DNA from: VYFG01 sp965204165
Lineage (GTDB): Bacteria > Pseudomonadota > Gammaproteobacteria > Arenicellales > Poriferihabitantaceae
Assembly: GCA_965204165.1 (NCBI GenBank)
Contig: OZ241969.1
Coordinates: forward strand, 4,154,001 to 4,218,000
DNA: 64,000 nucleotides
Direction of reading: 5' to 3'
Shown: positions 9,287 through 18,048 of the stretch, piece by piece
Position numbering within the stretch: position 1 is the first letter of the stretch
Layout: each line of letters begins with the position of its first letter
Notes under the pieces: generated by a model
The model's input: the letters and a program-made list of their open reading frames with translations, nothing else
The model's database searches: none
What the model was told of the DNA's origin: nothing
Program-made: the position numbers and the translations under genes

Positions 9287-10849
9287 TCAAAGACGGATGT
9301 CAAACCGGTCCCTGATCGCCCGGTCCACTTCCCGGGCAACATGCATCGGCCTCGGCCCATCGAGGATCTTCCGGGTCTTTTGCCGTGCCCGTTCAAGGAG
9401 ATCCTCCGCGCCGCTCTCGCGCCATTGTTCCGGAGTGCTGCGATCCGCCAGTGCCGGATAGAAATAGTCCGTCTGCATCCGGCCCAGGGTCTGGTCGTGA
9501 CCGAGGAAATGTCCCGGTCCATTGATGCACACCTCCTGGATCACATCGAATGCCAGGGCTTCTTCGCTGACATCGATCCCCCGCGTTGCCCGCAGCACGG
9601 ATCCGATGAGATCGTTGTCCAGCACGAAGCTTTCGCAGGAGGCGGCGAGGAGCGATCCGTACATGCCGGCGGCCTCGTAGATCAGGTTGGCCCCGGCCAG
9701 GGCACTCAGCAGTTCGGTGATGCCCTTTTCGTAGCCCGCCTGGTAGTCCGGCATCTTCGAATCCGTCATTCCGGCCGAGACCGCGCAGGGGATACCGTAA
9801 TGCTGGGCCATCTGGGCACAGGCCGCCATCAACACCCCCTGCTCCGCACTGCCTCCGGACATGGCCCCGGTGCGCAGGTCGGAAATGAAGGGCAATGCAC
9901 CGAACAGTGCCGGATGTCCCGGATTCAGCAGGTTGACGTACACCAGCCCCGCCAGTACCTCCGCCGTCTGCTGCGCCACCGCCCCGGCCAGGGTGGCCGG
10001 ACTGGTGGCGCCGGCCTGGCCGGCGGCAACCAGCTTGAGCGGTGTGCCGGTTTCCGCCGCGGTTTCGATGATGCCGAGCGCCTCCTCGGCGAACGTCAGG
10101 GGCGGCACGATGAAGCAGGTCGACACGCAGCAGAACGGCCGCGCACGCCATGCCGCCTCACCGCCTGCGATCAGGTGGAACATCTCCACGGCGTCGCGCA
10201 TGGTGTCACGGGATGAGAAGCTCGTCCCGACCGGTTTGGCCGTCCCCAGTGTGCAGGCATACGCGGTATTGATCTCCATGTCGTAGGTTTCCGGGATGTC
10301 CCGGGCCACCACGGTACGCTGGAACATGTGAATGTTCGGCAGGGCGTCCGCCAGGCAGGCCATGTCGTAGAGATCCTGCAGGGTGGAGTCCCTGACGGCG
10401 CAGGTCTCGCTGTCAATGACATGCACCGCTGCGCCGGAAGTGCCGAGATGGATCCGGGTGCCGACGGGGTCCAGGTCATGCCGGGCATCCTGGCCATGCA
10501 GCCTGAATCCTCGTCCCGCCACTGACAGCATGCGCTCCACCAGTTCCGCCGGCATCAGCAGCCGACCCCCTCCGCCAGTCACCCTGCCACCGGCCGCCAC
10601 CACGGTATCCACGCAGCGGGCCGTGGCGCCCTGGATGCCGATTTCCGCCAGGATGCGCAGGGCGGTCTCGTGCACCGCCTGCACCGCATTCTCGTCCAGG
10701 GGCTTGTACCGCCCGCCTTCCAGCCCCGGCCAGACGGCCGGGCTGACACCGCCGCCCGCGCCCTCGCTGCGCGCACTTCGGCGGGCGGCCCTACCGCCCC
10801 TCGCCCTCTTCTGGCCGTTCACGCCACTCGTACTTCGGATGCCATGCAT
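9287..10849 (-). CDS. MttB-family (trimethylamine/quaternary-amine) corrinoid methyltransferase, non-pyrrolysine type
   Basis: A 520-residue protein with the MttB TIM-barrel pattern, for example the N-terminal VQAVHETALRILAEIGI, the core IHLGTSGAAVHVID, and the C-terminal FLGHDQTLGRMQTDYFYPAL. The frame is continuous with no in-frame amber codon, so it belongs to the non-pyrrolysine branch, whose studied members demethylate quaternary amines such as glycine betaine or carnitine to feed a corrinoid protein. No corrinoid protein or reductive activase is in the window, which leaves the acceptor unknown. The ATG overlaps the upstream MmgE/PrpD gene by 31 bases, so they form an operon. A basic, low-complexity N-terminal tail of about 40 residues suggests the true start could be downstream. 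Confidence 0.85.
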   Translation of the reverse strand: MHGIRSTSGVNGQKRARGGRAARRSARSEGAGGGVSPAVWPGLEGGRYKPLDENAVQAVHETALRILAEIGIQGATARCVDTVVAAGGRVTGGGGRLLMPAELVERMLSVAGRGFRLHGQDARHDLDPVGTRIHLGTSGAAVHVIDSETCAVRDSTLQDLYDMACLADALPNIHMFQRTVVARDIPETYDMEINTAYACTLGTAKPVGTSFSSRDTMRDAVEMFHLIAGGEAAWRARPFCCVSTCFIVPPLTFAEEALGIIETAAETGTPLKLVAAGQAGATSPATLAGAVAQQTAEVLAGLVYVNLLNPGHPALFGALPFISDLRTGAMSGGSAEQGVLMAACAQMAQHYGIPCAVSAGMTDSKMPDYQAGYEKGITELLSALAGANLIYEAAGMYGSLLAASCESFVLDNDLIGSVLRATRGIDVSEEALAFDVIQEVCINGPGHFLGHDQTLGRMQTDYFYPALADRSTPEQWRESGAEDLLERARQKTRKILDGPRPMHVAREVDRAIRDRFDIRL

Positions 10850-12234
10850 GTCAAGTCTCCGATGCGTTCAAAGAGCGACCGCGCGCAGTGTGTCTCCGGC
10901 CAGGCCATCAATTCCTCCAGGTCGGTATCGGAGCCGTGCCCGGCGTTTTGCCGGAACTTCTCCACCACCGCCTTATCGGACACCGGAAATTCCGGTGTGC
11001 CGAGCGGCAGTGCACATACGGCCTCCAGTTGCCCCCCGTCCGGCAGCGTGACCCGCATGCGGTCCGGCTCAAGAGGGTCGTAGTTCAGTGATGGCCGTGA
11101 AGGCCTGAACGGATGGATATTCGTGCATTCAATTAGGCGGGCAATATCCGGATCCTGCCAACACTCCTGGTCGAGGTCATCCAGGGTGAGGCCTTCGCGG
11201 GCCAGTCCCATGGCAGCCACGAAAGGCAGGCTGAACAGTGCCTCGCGCCGGTCCCTGGGATGGTGGAATGGAAGTATTGCCGCATGGAAGTCCGGCAGGT
11301 GCAGGTCGATGGCGTGAACGGCCCCGGCACCGGGGTGCATCCTGGCCAGGTCCAGCGCACAACACATGATGCGATGGGTATAGCCGCAGCTTGGCCAGGG
11401 CTTGATCAGGATGCCGTACTCTGCCACGGCCAGCGGATTTCCCAGCTTCTCCAGGGCGGCGGCGATCCGTTCCGGCGGCACCCCGGCCATCAGGGCCGCG
11501 AAACCGCGCGGATGTTCCAGGGCTTCCAGTCTTCCGGTTGCGCCCTGTGCGGCCAATGCGGCGCTGACCACGCCGTTTTCGGCCGCGAATCCGGCCTGCA
11601 GCGCCTTGGTGTCCGCACCGAACTGGCAGGTCAGCCCGGAGGCCCTGCTGATCGCGATGGACAGCGCATGGGCGGTCTGGACCGGGGACAGTCCGTGCAG
11701 CCTCGCCACGGCCGCCGCCGCACCGATGGAGCCCAGGGTGGCGGTGGAATGCCAGCCGGCATCGTAATGCTCGAAATTCAGCGCTTCGCCAAGACGGGCA
11801 ATGACCTCAAAACCGGCAACATAGGCCGTCAGCAGGTCCCTGCCCGGGGTGTCTTCTTCCATGACCGCAAGCAGCGCGGGAAAGAGCACCACGCTCGGAT
11901 GGGTATTGCCCGGAATCTCCCAGTCGTCGAATTCCAGGGCATGGCCGGAGACGGCGTTCAGCATGGCCGCGGTATGCGCCGGCGCCCCGTGCGCGGTGCC
12001 GAACACCCGCGCACTTCCATGATCGGCGCCAAGGGACCGCATGGTCTTCGCGGACGCCACGGACACCGGCATCCGGGCTCCGCCCAGGATGCACCCGAAA
12101 ACGTCGATGATGCTGTTCCGGACTGCCCTGCGAACCCCGTCCGGCAGGTCAGGCGGGGCCGACGCCACGAAGTCGCCAAGCAGTGTCAGGGCGGGGCGGG
12201 CGGCGTTCACGGAAGTCCGGAGTGAAAGCGGCAT
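10819..12234 (-). CDS. MmgE/PrpD family protein
   Basis: A 471-residue protein of the 2-methylcitrate dehydratase-like MmgE/PrpD family. Recognisable blocks are NSIIDVFGCILGGARMP, NAVSGHALEFDDWE, GWHSTATLGSIGAAAAVARL and SCGYTHRIMCCALDLARMHP. Family members dehydrate methylcitrate or act on related carboxylic acids; the substrate here cannot be named. It overlaps and precedes the MttB-family gene, so the two are probably expressed together in use of a methylated amine or the carbon skeleton left after demethylation, which is inference from context only. Confidence 0.85.
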   Translation of the reverse strand: MPLSLRTSVNAARPALTLLGDFVASAPPDLPDGVRRAVRNSIIDVFGCILGGARMPVSVASAKTMRSLGADHGSARVFGTAHGAPAHTAAMLNAVSGHALEFDDWEIPGNTHPSVVLFPALLAVMEEDTPGRDLLTAYVAGFEVIARLGEALNFEHYDAGWHSTATLGSIGAAAAVARLHGLSPVQTAHALSIAISRASGLTCQFGADTKALQAGFAAENGVVSAALAAQGATGRLEALEHPRGFAALMAGVPPERIAAALEKLGNPLAVAEYGILIKPWPSCGYTHRIMCCALDLARMHPGAGAVHAIDLHLPDFHAAILPFHHPRDRREALFSLPFVAAMGLAREGLTLDDLDQECWQDPDIARLIECTNIHPFRPSRPSLNYDPLEPDRMRVTLPDGGQLEAVCALPLGTPEFPVSDKAVVEKFRQNAGHGSDTDLEELMAWPETHCARSLFERIGDLTCMASEVRVA

Positions 12235-12646
12235 CGCCGGAACCTGTCCGGCATGTCTGCGCTAATGGGCGCGGAAGGCACAGGGAACGCCAGAGATCTA
12301 TTCCCGCTTCAAGACTCCGCGTAGAATAAGTCAGGGCGGTATGTAACACCCGTGTCAAAATACTCCCGATGCGACGAAATCCGGTGGCTCCGTGACATGG
12401 GAATAGTTCGGTCCAGCCAGGTTCCTGTGATCCGCATCCTCTGGACGGTTGCCCTTCCGCGACGCCAGCCCATGCATGTCCACCTGGTCCCGGGCGCCGG
12501 CAAAACAGGGTTGCCGAAAGCCGACATCCTGCTATGGTTGTCACCTGGGCGCCAGGTCGAGGCATCCCCCGGAAACCCGGATCGCCCACGGCACCCCCCA
12601 CAGCATGCCCGCACATGAAATCATCCATCTATCGACCGGAAATTCC
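12235..12646. other. Intergenic, 412 bp, divergent promoter region
   Basis: The region separates the divergent MmgE/PrpD and acetyltransferase genes and must hold promoters for both. No operator, riboswitch or RNA gene was recognised. Open frames crossing it are upstream extensions of the acetyltransferase frame without family features. Confidence 0.4.
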
Positions 12647-13348
12647 ATGACCGAACACATCAATACCCTTGGCCAGCCCATCGGCTTCCCGGTTCCGGAC
12701 AAGCTGCCGAGGCCGTTTCCCCCACCGACCCCGATGCGGGGACAGCACTGCAGCGTGGTGCCCCTTGACGCGGACACCCAGGCCGAGGCGCTGTTCGAAG
12801 CCATGCGTCAGGACGAGTCAGAGAGAAACTGGACCTATCTTCCCTATGGCCCGTTTTCTAACCCGGAGGACTACGCGGACTGGCTGCGGGCGTACTGCAC
12901 CGGCAAGGATCCCCTGTTCCATACCGTGCTGGATGCGAACGGCTGTCCCGCCGGCATTGCCAGCTACCTGCGAATCCATCCGGAGTCTGGCTGTATCGAG
13001 GTGGGGCATATCCACTTCTCCCCCCTGCTCCAGCGCACCATCGCTTCCACGGAAGCCATGTTCCTGATGATGTGCAGGGTGTTCGATGAACTCGGCTACC
13101 GGCGCTATGAATGGAAGTGCGATGCCCTCAACGCGCCATCGAGACGGTCCGCGGAGCGCCTGGGCTTCACCTTCGAAGGGATTTTCCGTCAGGCCACGGT
13201 GTACAAGGGGCGCAACCGGGATACCGCATGGTTCGCAATGATCGACAGGGACTGGCCGCGCATCCGGGAATCTTTCGAGCGCTGGCTGGATCCGGGAAAT
13301 TTCGACGACCAGGGCCGCCAGCGGCGCCCGCTCGAGACCATTGGCTGA
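12647..13348 (+). CDS. GNAT-family N-acetyltransferase (RimJ/RimL type)
   Basis: A 233-residue acetyltransferase. The central domain shows the RimJ/RimL pattern: PLDADTQAEALFEAM near the N-terminus, IEVGHIHFSPLLQRT in the middle of the acetyl-CoA fold, and the C-terminal YRRYEWKCDALNAPSRRSAERLGFTFEG, which is diagnostic. The frame is open further upstream to 12449, but the ATG at 12647 (MTEHIN) gives the family-like N-terminus. It probably acetylates a small molecule or a protein N-terminus; the target is unknown. It converges on the AEC carrier gene. Confidence 0.85.
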   Translation: MTEHINTLGQPIGFPVPDKLPRPFPPPTPMRGQHCSVVPLDADTQAEALFEAMRQDESERNWTYLPYGPFSNPEDYADWLRAYCTGKDPLFHTVLDANGCPAGIASYLRIHPESGCIEVGHIHFSPLLQRTIASTEAMFLMMCRVFDELGYRRYEWKCDALNAPSRRSAERLGFTFEGIFRQATVYKGRNRDTAWFAMIDRDWPRIRESFERWLDPGNFDDQGRQRRPLETIG

Positions 13349-13355
13349 CGCGGCA

Positions 13356-14291
13356 TCAGGCGGAAACCAGGGCCAGCCACAGGAAAAACGGCATCGACAC
13401 CATCCCGAGCAGGGTCTGCGCCGCGGCGGTGGTGGCGTACAGGTCGGCGTCTCCGCCCATCATGCGTGCCACGATATAGCCATGTGCGGCTGCGGGTGTG
13501 GTGGCGCAGGCCATCGCCGCCACCAGGGGCACGCCTGACATTCCGGCCGCCAGGCCGATCTCCAGCACCAGCAGCGGAAAGAGTACCGACTTGCCCAGCA
13601 GGCCGTACAGCATCTCCACCCGCGGCCGGAAAACCGAACGGATCCGAAGCGCGGCCCCCACCGTCAGGAGACCGATGGCCAGACCCGCCTGGGCAACCAG
13701 GTCCACCGCGACCAGGACCGGCTCGTAAATCGGCACGGCGAGCAGATTGAACGTAAGGCCCGTAAACGCACCGAGTACCATCGGGTTGCGTGCCGTTGCC
13801 GCGAGGGTGTGACGCCAGCCCGATCCTTCCCGGGCCACGGTTCTTGTGATGACAAGGACATTGATGACGTTCAGGGGCAGCACCGTCAACGCGATCACCA
13901 GCGCAACCAGGGCGAGCCCCTCGGCGCCGGCGTATTTGTCCATCACGGCCAGGGCGATAAACGCGTTCCAGCGGGAGGTGGTCTGGAACACGCTGCTGTA
14001 GGTTGGCCCGTCCATGGAAATGATCCTGCCGCGGGCAACATTCAGCAGGAACAGCAGCACGAAGATGATCACCAGCGCGGCGAGATAGGACACGATCAGG
14101 GCGTCCAAGGACAGGGCCGCGAGGTCCGCGTTGATGAGCGCATGGAACAGGAGTACCGGGAACAGCACCCAGAATCCCAGCTGTTCCACCCCTTCCCACT
14201 GATCCCGGGAAATCACGCCGCAGCGCCTGAGGGCCCAGCCGAGGGCAACAACCAGGAAAACCGGCAGGAGGCTTTCGAATACGGCGACCAT
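13356..14291 (-). CDS. AEC-family (auxin efflux carrier-like) transporter
   Basis: A 311-residue hydrophobic protein with about ten helices arranged as two five-helix halves, the architecture of the AEC/BART superfamily. Typical elements are LPVFLVVALGWALRRCGVI at the N-terminus, the FQTTSRWNAFIALAVMD segment, and the second-half block VLEIGLAAGMSGVPLVAAMACATTPAA. Bacterial members carry malate, malonate and other carboxylates across the inner membrane. No metabolic partner adjoins it, so the substrate is unassigned. Confidence 0.85.
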   Translation of the reverse strand: MVAVFESLLPVFLVVALGWALRRCGVISRDQWEGVEQLGFWVLFPVLLFHALINADLAALSLDALIVSYLAALVIIFVLLFLLNVARGRIISMDGPTYSSVFQTTSRWNAFIALAVMDKYAGAEGLALVALVIALTVLPLNVINVLVITRTVAREGSGWRHTLAATARNPMVLGAFTGLTFNLLAVPIYEPVLVAVDLVAQAGLAIGLLTVGAALRIRSVFRPRVEMLYGLLGKSVLFPLLVLEIGLAAGMSGVPLVAAMACATTPAAAHGYIVARMMGGDADLYATTAAAQTLLGMVSMPFFLWLALVSA

Positions 14292-14700
14292 CAGCGGTCC
14301 GGATGCGCGCGCCCTCTCTCCCCGGCGGTGACGGGGACCGTGCCGGGGCGGGCCGGCGCAATACCGGTCGGTGTGACAGTCGCCGTGCCCGGGTCCGTCG
14401 CTGCCGTGGATCCGGTCTGCAGGTCGGGAAGAGACGGTTTCAAGAGCAAGGGCCCGGTGTCCGGATTTCGGGTTGTTGACAGGCCCGCCATCGGCGGTGA
14501 CATGCCGATGATGGCTTCAGTACCACCGGCGGATGAGGGCATCATAGCGGCAAACCTGTCCCGGTCAACACGGGTTTTCCATCACCGGTCGATTCCCGGC
14601 AGGCGCACCTGATCCCCTGCCCAGAATCCGGGCGGCGCTCGGCCGGGGAAAATGCCCGAATCGGCTTTACCGGATGAGCGGTTGCCCGTACCATTGCCCC
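14292..14700. other. Intergenic, 409 bp, divergent promoter region
   Basis: Lies between the divergent AEC carrier and ribA. I looked for an FMN riboswitch (RFN element) because ribA follows, and did not recognise its conserved core. Nothing else supportable was seen. Confidence 0.4.
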
Positions 14701-15333
14701 ATGTCAAAACACACCATTACCTGTACCGCCAAAGCCAGAATTCCCACCCGGTACGGCGAATTCCAGCTCTGCCACTACGTCAACTCCCGCGACGACAAGT
14801 CCCACCTGGCCTTTGTCATGGGGGACCTCATGGACGGGAAGGAAGTACTCACCCGGGTGCATTCGGAATGCTTCACCGGGGACGTGCTCGGATCCCTGCG
14901 CTGCGACTGCGGCGAACAGCTTGACCTGGCGCTCGGCCGGATCGCGGAAGCCGGCCGGGGCGTGGTTGTCTACATGCGCCAGGAGGGGCGCGGCATCGGC
15001 CTGCCCAAGAAGATCGAAGCCTACAACCTGCAGGACGAAGGGCACGATACGGTGGACGCCAATATCCTGCTGGGCCACCAGCCGGACGAGAGGGAATACT
15101 CCCTTGCCGCGAGGATCCTGGAAGACCTCGGCGTCCGGTCGATCCGGCTCATGACCAACAATCCACTCAAGATCCGGGCCCTGGAGGCGGAGGGCATCAT
15201 CGTGCTGGAACGGGTCCACGTAGAAAGCACCGTGCATCCGGAAAACGAACGCTACCTGCAGACAAAGAAGCGGCGCATGGATCACCTGCTGTCCCTGGAC
15301 CAGGGCCCCCGGGACCGGGCGGTCGGAGACTGA
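14701..15333 (+). CDS. ribA: GTP cyclohydrolase II
   Basis: A 210-residue enzyme opening GTP in the first step of riboflavin synthesis. The zinc site is visible as CFTGDVLGSLRCDCGEQL (three cysteines), and the active-site signature as VYMRQEGRGIGLPKKIEAY; HVESTVHPENERYLQTKKRRMDH closes the domain. It is a stand-alone RibA rather than the RibBA fusion. I chose the ATG at 14701 (MSKHTI) over an upstream in-frame ATG at 14674 because the family begins close to the first conserved block. It is followed by an acyl-CoA dehydrogenase, with no other riboflavin gene near. Confidence 0.93.
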   Translation: MSKHTITCTAKARIPTRYGEFQLCHYVNSRDDKSHLAFVMGDLMDGKEVLTRVHSECFTGDVLGSLRCDCGEQLDLALGRIAEAGRGVVVYMRQEGRGIGLPKKIEAYNLQDEGHDTVDANILLGHQPDEREYSLAARILEDLGVRSIRLMTNNPLKIRALEAEGIIVLERVHVESTVHPENERYLQTKKRRMDHLLSLDQGPRDRAVGD

Positions 15334-15460
15334 CTTCCGGGCAGCCGCCCCGAACATCCCGCGCCGCCGGGGCGTGCGGCATGGATCAGGGGCCGGCGGG
15401 CTGGTAAAGTCGCCGGAACCCGCGGCCACTGCAACCCGGTCAACCCCCAGGCAACCGTCC

Positions 15461-16618
15461 ATGGACTACGCACTTGATTACCCGGAAATCCGCGCCGAGG
15501 TGCGCAAGCTCTGCACACGGTTCCCCGGCGAATACTGGCGTCGGTGCGACCGGGAACACGCGTATCCGGAAGAGTTCGTCCGGGCCCTGACGGAGGCCGG
15601 TTACCTGTCCGTGCTGATTCCGCAGGAGTATGGCGGGGCGGAGCTTCCCATTTCCGCCGCGGCGGCCATCCTGGAGGAGATTCACCACAGCGGCTGCAAT
15701 GCCGCCGCCTGCCATGCCCAGATGTACACCATGGGCACGGTTCTCCGGCACGGCTCCCAGGACCAGAAATCCCGCTACCTGCCGGAAATCGCAGAAGGCT
15801 CACTCAGGCTGCAGGCTTTCGGTGTCACCGAACCCACCAGCGGCACCGACACCACCGCCCTTCGCACCTCCGCCCGCCTGGAGGACGGCCACTACATCGT
15901 CAACGGACAGAAAATCTGGACTTCGCGGGCGGCGCATTCCGACCTGATGCTGCTGCTGTGCCGGACAACGCCGCTGGAACAGGTCGAAAAACGCACCGAC
16001 GGGCTCTCGGTGCTCCTGGTGGATATGCGGGAAGTCCCCGACGGGACGCTCACCATACACCCCATACGCACCATGATGAATCATGCCACCACGGAGGTGT
16101 TCTTCGACGACATGCCGGTGCCGCGTTCCGCCCTGGTGGGCGAGGAGGGCCGGGGATTCCGCTACATCCTTTCAGGCATGAACGCCGAGCGCATACTGAT
16201 CGCGGCAGAATGTGTCGGCGACGCGAAGTGGTTCATCGACAGGGCCACGGCCTATGCCTGCGAACGCAGGGTCTTCGGACGTCCCATCGGCCAGAACCAG
16301 GGCATCCAGTTCCCCATCGCCCAGGCCTATGCCGGAATGCGGGCGGCGGAACTGGTGCTGCGGGAGGCGGTCCGGCTGTACGACCTGGGCGAGAACCCCG
16401 GGGAGGAAGCCAACATGGCCAAGATGCTCTGCGCCGATGCCTCCTGGTCGGCCGCCGAAGTCTGCGTGCAGACCCATGGCGGGTTCGGATTTGCCGAGGA
16501 ATACGACATCGAGCGCAAGTTCCGGGAGGCGCGCCTGTACCAGGTGGCGCCAATATCCACCAACCTGGTTCTGAGCTATATTGCCGAGCACGTACTCGGC
16601 ATGCCGCGGTCCTATTGA
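15461..16618 (+). CDS. Acyl-CoA dehydrogenase family protein
   Basis: A 385-residue flavoprotein. The family blocks are present in order: N-terminal helical domain with YLSVLIPQEYGGAELP, the FAD/substrate block LQAFGVTEPTSGTDTTAL, VNGQKIWTSRAAHSD, and the C-terminal helices with RRVFGRPIGQNQGIQFPIA and QTHGGFGFAEEYDIERKFREARL. It oxidises an acyl-CoA with transfer to ETF; chain length cannot be told. The frame is open back to 15374, but the ATG at 15461 matches the family start. The stop lies 1 base before the start of the interrupted molybdoenzyme, so the two may be co-transcribed. Confidence 0.9.
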   Translation: MDYALDYPEIRAEVRKLCTRFPGEYWRRCDREHAYPEEFVRALTEAGYLSVLIPQEYGGAELPISAAAAILEEIHHSGCNAAACHAQMYTMGTVLRHGSQDQKSRYLPEIAEGSLRLQAFGVTEPTSGTDTTALRTSARLEDGHYIVNGQKIWTSRAAHSDLMLLLCRTTPLEQVEKRTDGLSVLLVDMREVPDGTLTIHPIRTMMNHATTEVFFDDMPVPRSALVGEEGRGFRYILSGMNAERILIAAECVGDAKWFIDRATAYACERRVFGRPIGQNQGIQFPIAQAYAGMRAAELVLREAVRLYDLGENPGEEANMAKMLCADASWSAAEVCVQTHGGFGFAEEYDIERKFREARLYQVAPISTNLVLSYIAEHVLGMPRSY

Positions 16619-16619
16619 C

Positions 16620-18048
16620 ATGGTCATGAACAATTCCGTCACTCGCGTCACCTCCAGTCACTGGGGCGCCTTCCGGGTCACCACGGAGAATGGCCGCATT
16701 GCCGCCGTGACTCCGTTCGAAAACGACCCGTGTCCATCGCCGATCTCCGGGGTACTGCCGGCTGCGGTGCATCACCGCAATCGTGTCCGGAAACCATCCG
16801 TTCGCCGGGGATGGCTTGAAAACGGACCGGGCGAGGCCGGACTCCTCGATGCCCCGAGGGGCCGGGACACGTTCGTGGAACTGCCCTGGGACGAGGCGCT
16901 GGACATTGCCGCCCGGGAGATCGACCGGGTCCGCGGGAGTCACGGCAACGAGTCCATCTTCGGCGGCTCCTACGGCTGGGCAAGTGCCGGGCGCTTTCAC
17001 CATGCACTGGGACAGGTTCACCGCTTTCTCAATTGTGCCGGCGGGTATGTGGCTTCGGTCGCGAGTTACAGCACCGCCGCCGCCCAGGCCATCATTCCCC
17101 ATGTATTCGGCATGAACTTCCTGAAGCTCCTCTGGGGCAATCAGAACGCCTGGACGACCATCGCGGAGAACACCCGCCTGCTGGTGATGTTCGGCGGAAT
17201 CAACCCGAAAAACTCCCAGGTCAGCATGGGCGGCGTGACGCATCACGAAACCCGGACCTGGTTCGACGAATTTGCCCGCAGGGGAATCAGGCGGATCAAC
17301 ATCGCGCCCCAAAGAACGGACGCGCCGGACGGGGCGGAATGGATGCCCGTGATCCCCGGAAGCGACACCGCGCTGATGCTGGCCCTGGCCCACGTGCTGG
17401 AGGCCGAGGAACTGCTTGACCGGGATTTCCTGGCGCGCTGCGCCACGGGCTATCCGCGGTTCAGGGCCTATCTCACGGGGGAGTCCGATGGCCGGCCCAA
17501 GACCCCGGAATGGGCCGAGGGCCTCACCGGCATCCATGCGGAACGGATCCGGCAGCTGGCGCGGGACATGGCCCGTGAACGGACCCTGATCACCGTGTCC
17601 TGGTCACTGCAGCGCGCGGAACACGGCGAACAGCCCTACTGGATGGCCGCGGTACTGGCCGCCATGCTGGGGCAGATCGGCCTTCCGGGGGGCGGCATCG
17701 GTTACGGCTACGGCGCCATCGGCGGCGTCGGTGTCTCCGTCCGGCGCACCGACGGCCTCACCTTCCCCCAGGGCCGCAATCCGGTCGATATCGCGATACC
17801 GGTGGCCCGCATCGCGGACATGCTGCTGAATCCCGGGACGCCGTTCGATTTCAACGGCAGGCGTCTGGCCTATCCCGACATCCGCCTGGTCTACTGGTGC
17901 GGCGGCAACCCCTTCCACCATCATCAGGATCTTCACCGGCTTCACCGGGCCTGGCAGTGTCCCGAAACCATCATCGTGCACGAGCCGTGGTGGACCGCCA
18001 CCGCCAAACGGGCGGACATCGTGTTCCCCGCGACGACCCCCTGGGAAC
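16620..18048 (+). pseudogene. Molybdopterin S/N-oxide reductase (TorA/BisC type), 5' part, interrupted by an insertion sequence
   Basis: First 1429 bases of a molybdopterin-guanine-dinucleotide oxidoreductase. The coding shows FVELPWDEALDIAAREIDRV, FGGSYGWASAGRFHHALGQ, and VASYSTAAAQAIIPHVFG, in which Ser151 is the expected molybdenum ligand of the DMSO/TMAO/biotin-sulfoxide reductase group. Near the break it reads VFPATTPWE and runs into the insertion. Joining 16620-18048 to 20389-21239 gives 2280 bases with no stop and restores TPWEREDIGW, so the only lesion visible is the insertion. No Tat signal is obvious, which suggests a cytoplasmic BisC-like enzyme. In the present state only a truncated protein can be made. 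Confidence 0.88.
18040..18048 (+). repeat. 9-bp target-site duplication, left copy
   Basis: CCTGGGAAC directly precedes the left end of the element and is repeated at 20380-20388 directly after the right end. Nine bases is the duplication length of the IS50/Tn5 branch of IS4-family elements, and the copies lie in the molybdoenzyme coding frame. Confidence 0.92.

Noticed and set aside
9287..10849. Pyrrolysine-dependent trimethylamine methyltransferase
   Set aside because: There is no in-frame TAG codon and no pyl genes in the window, so it is the non-pyrrolysine branch.
14292..14700. FMN riboswitch in front of ribA
   Set aside because: The conserved RFN helices were not recognised by eye.
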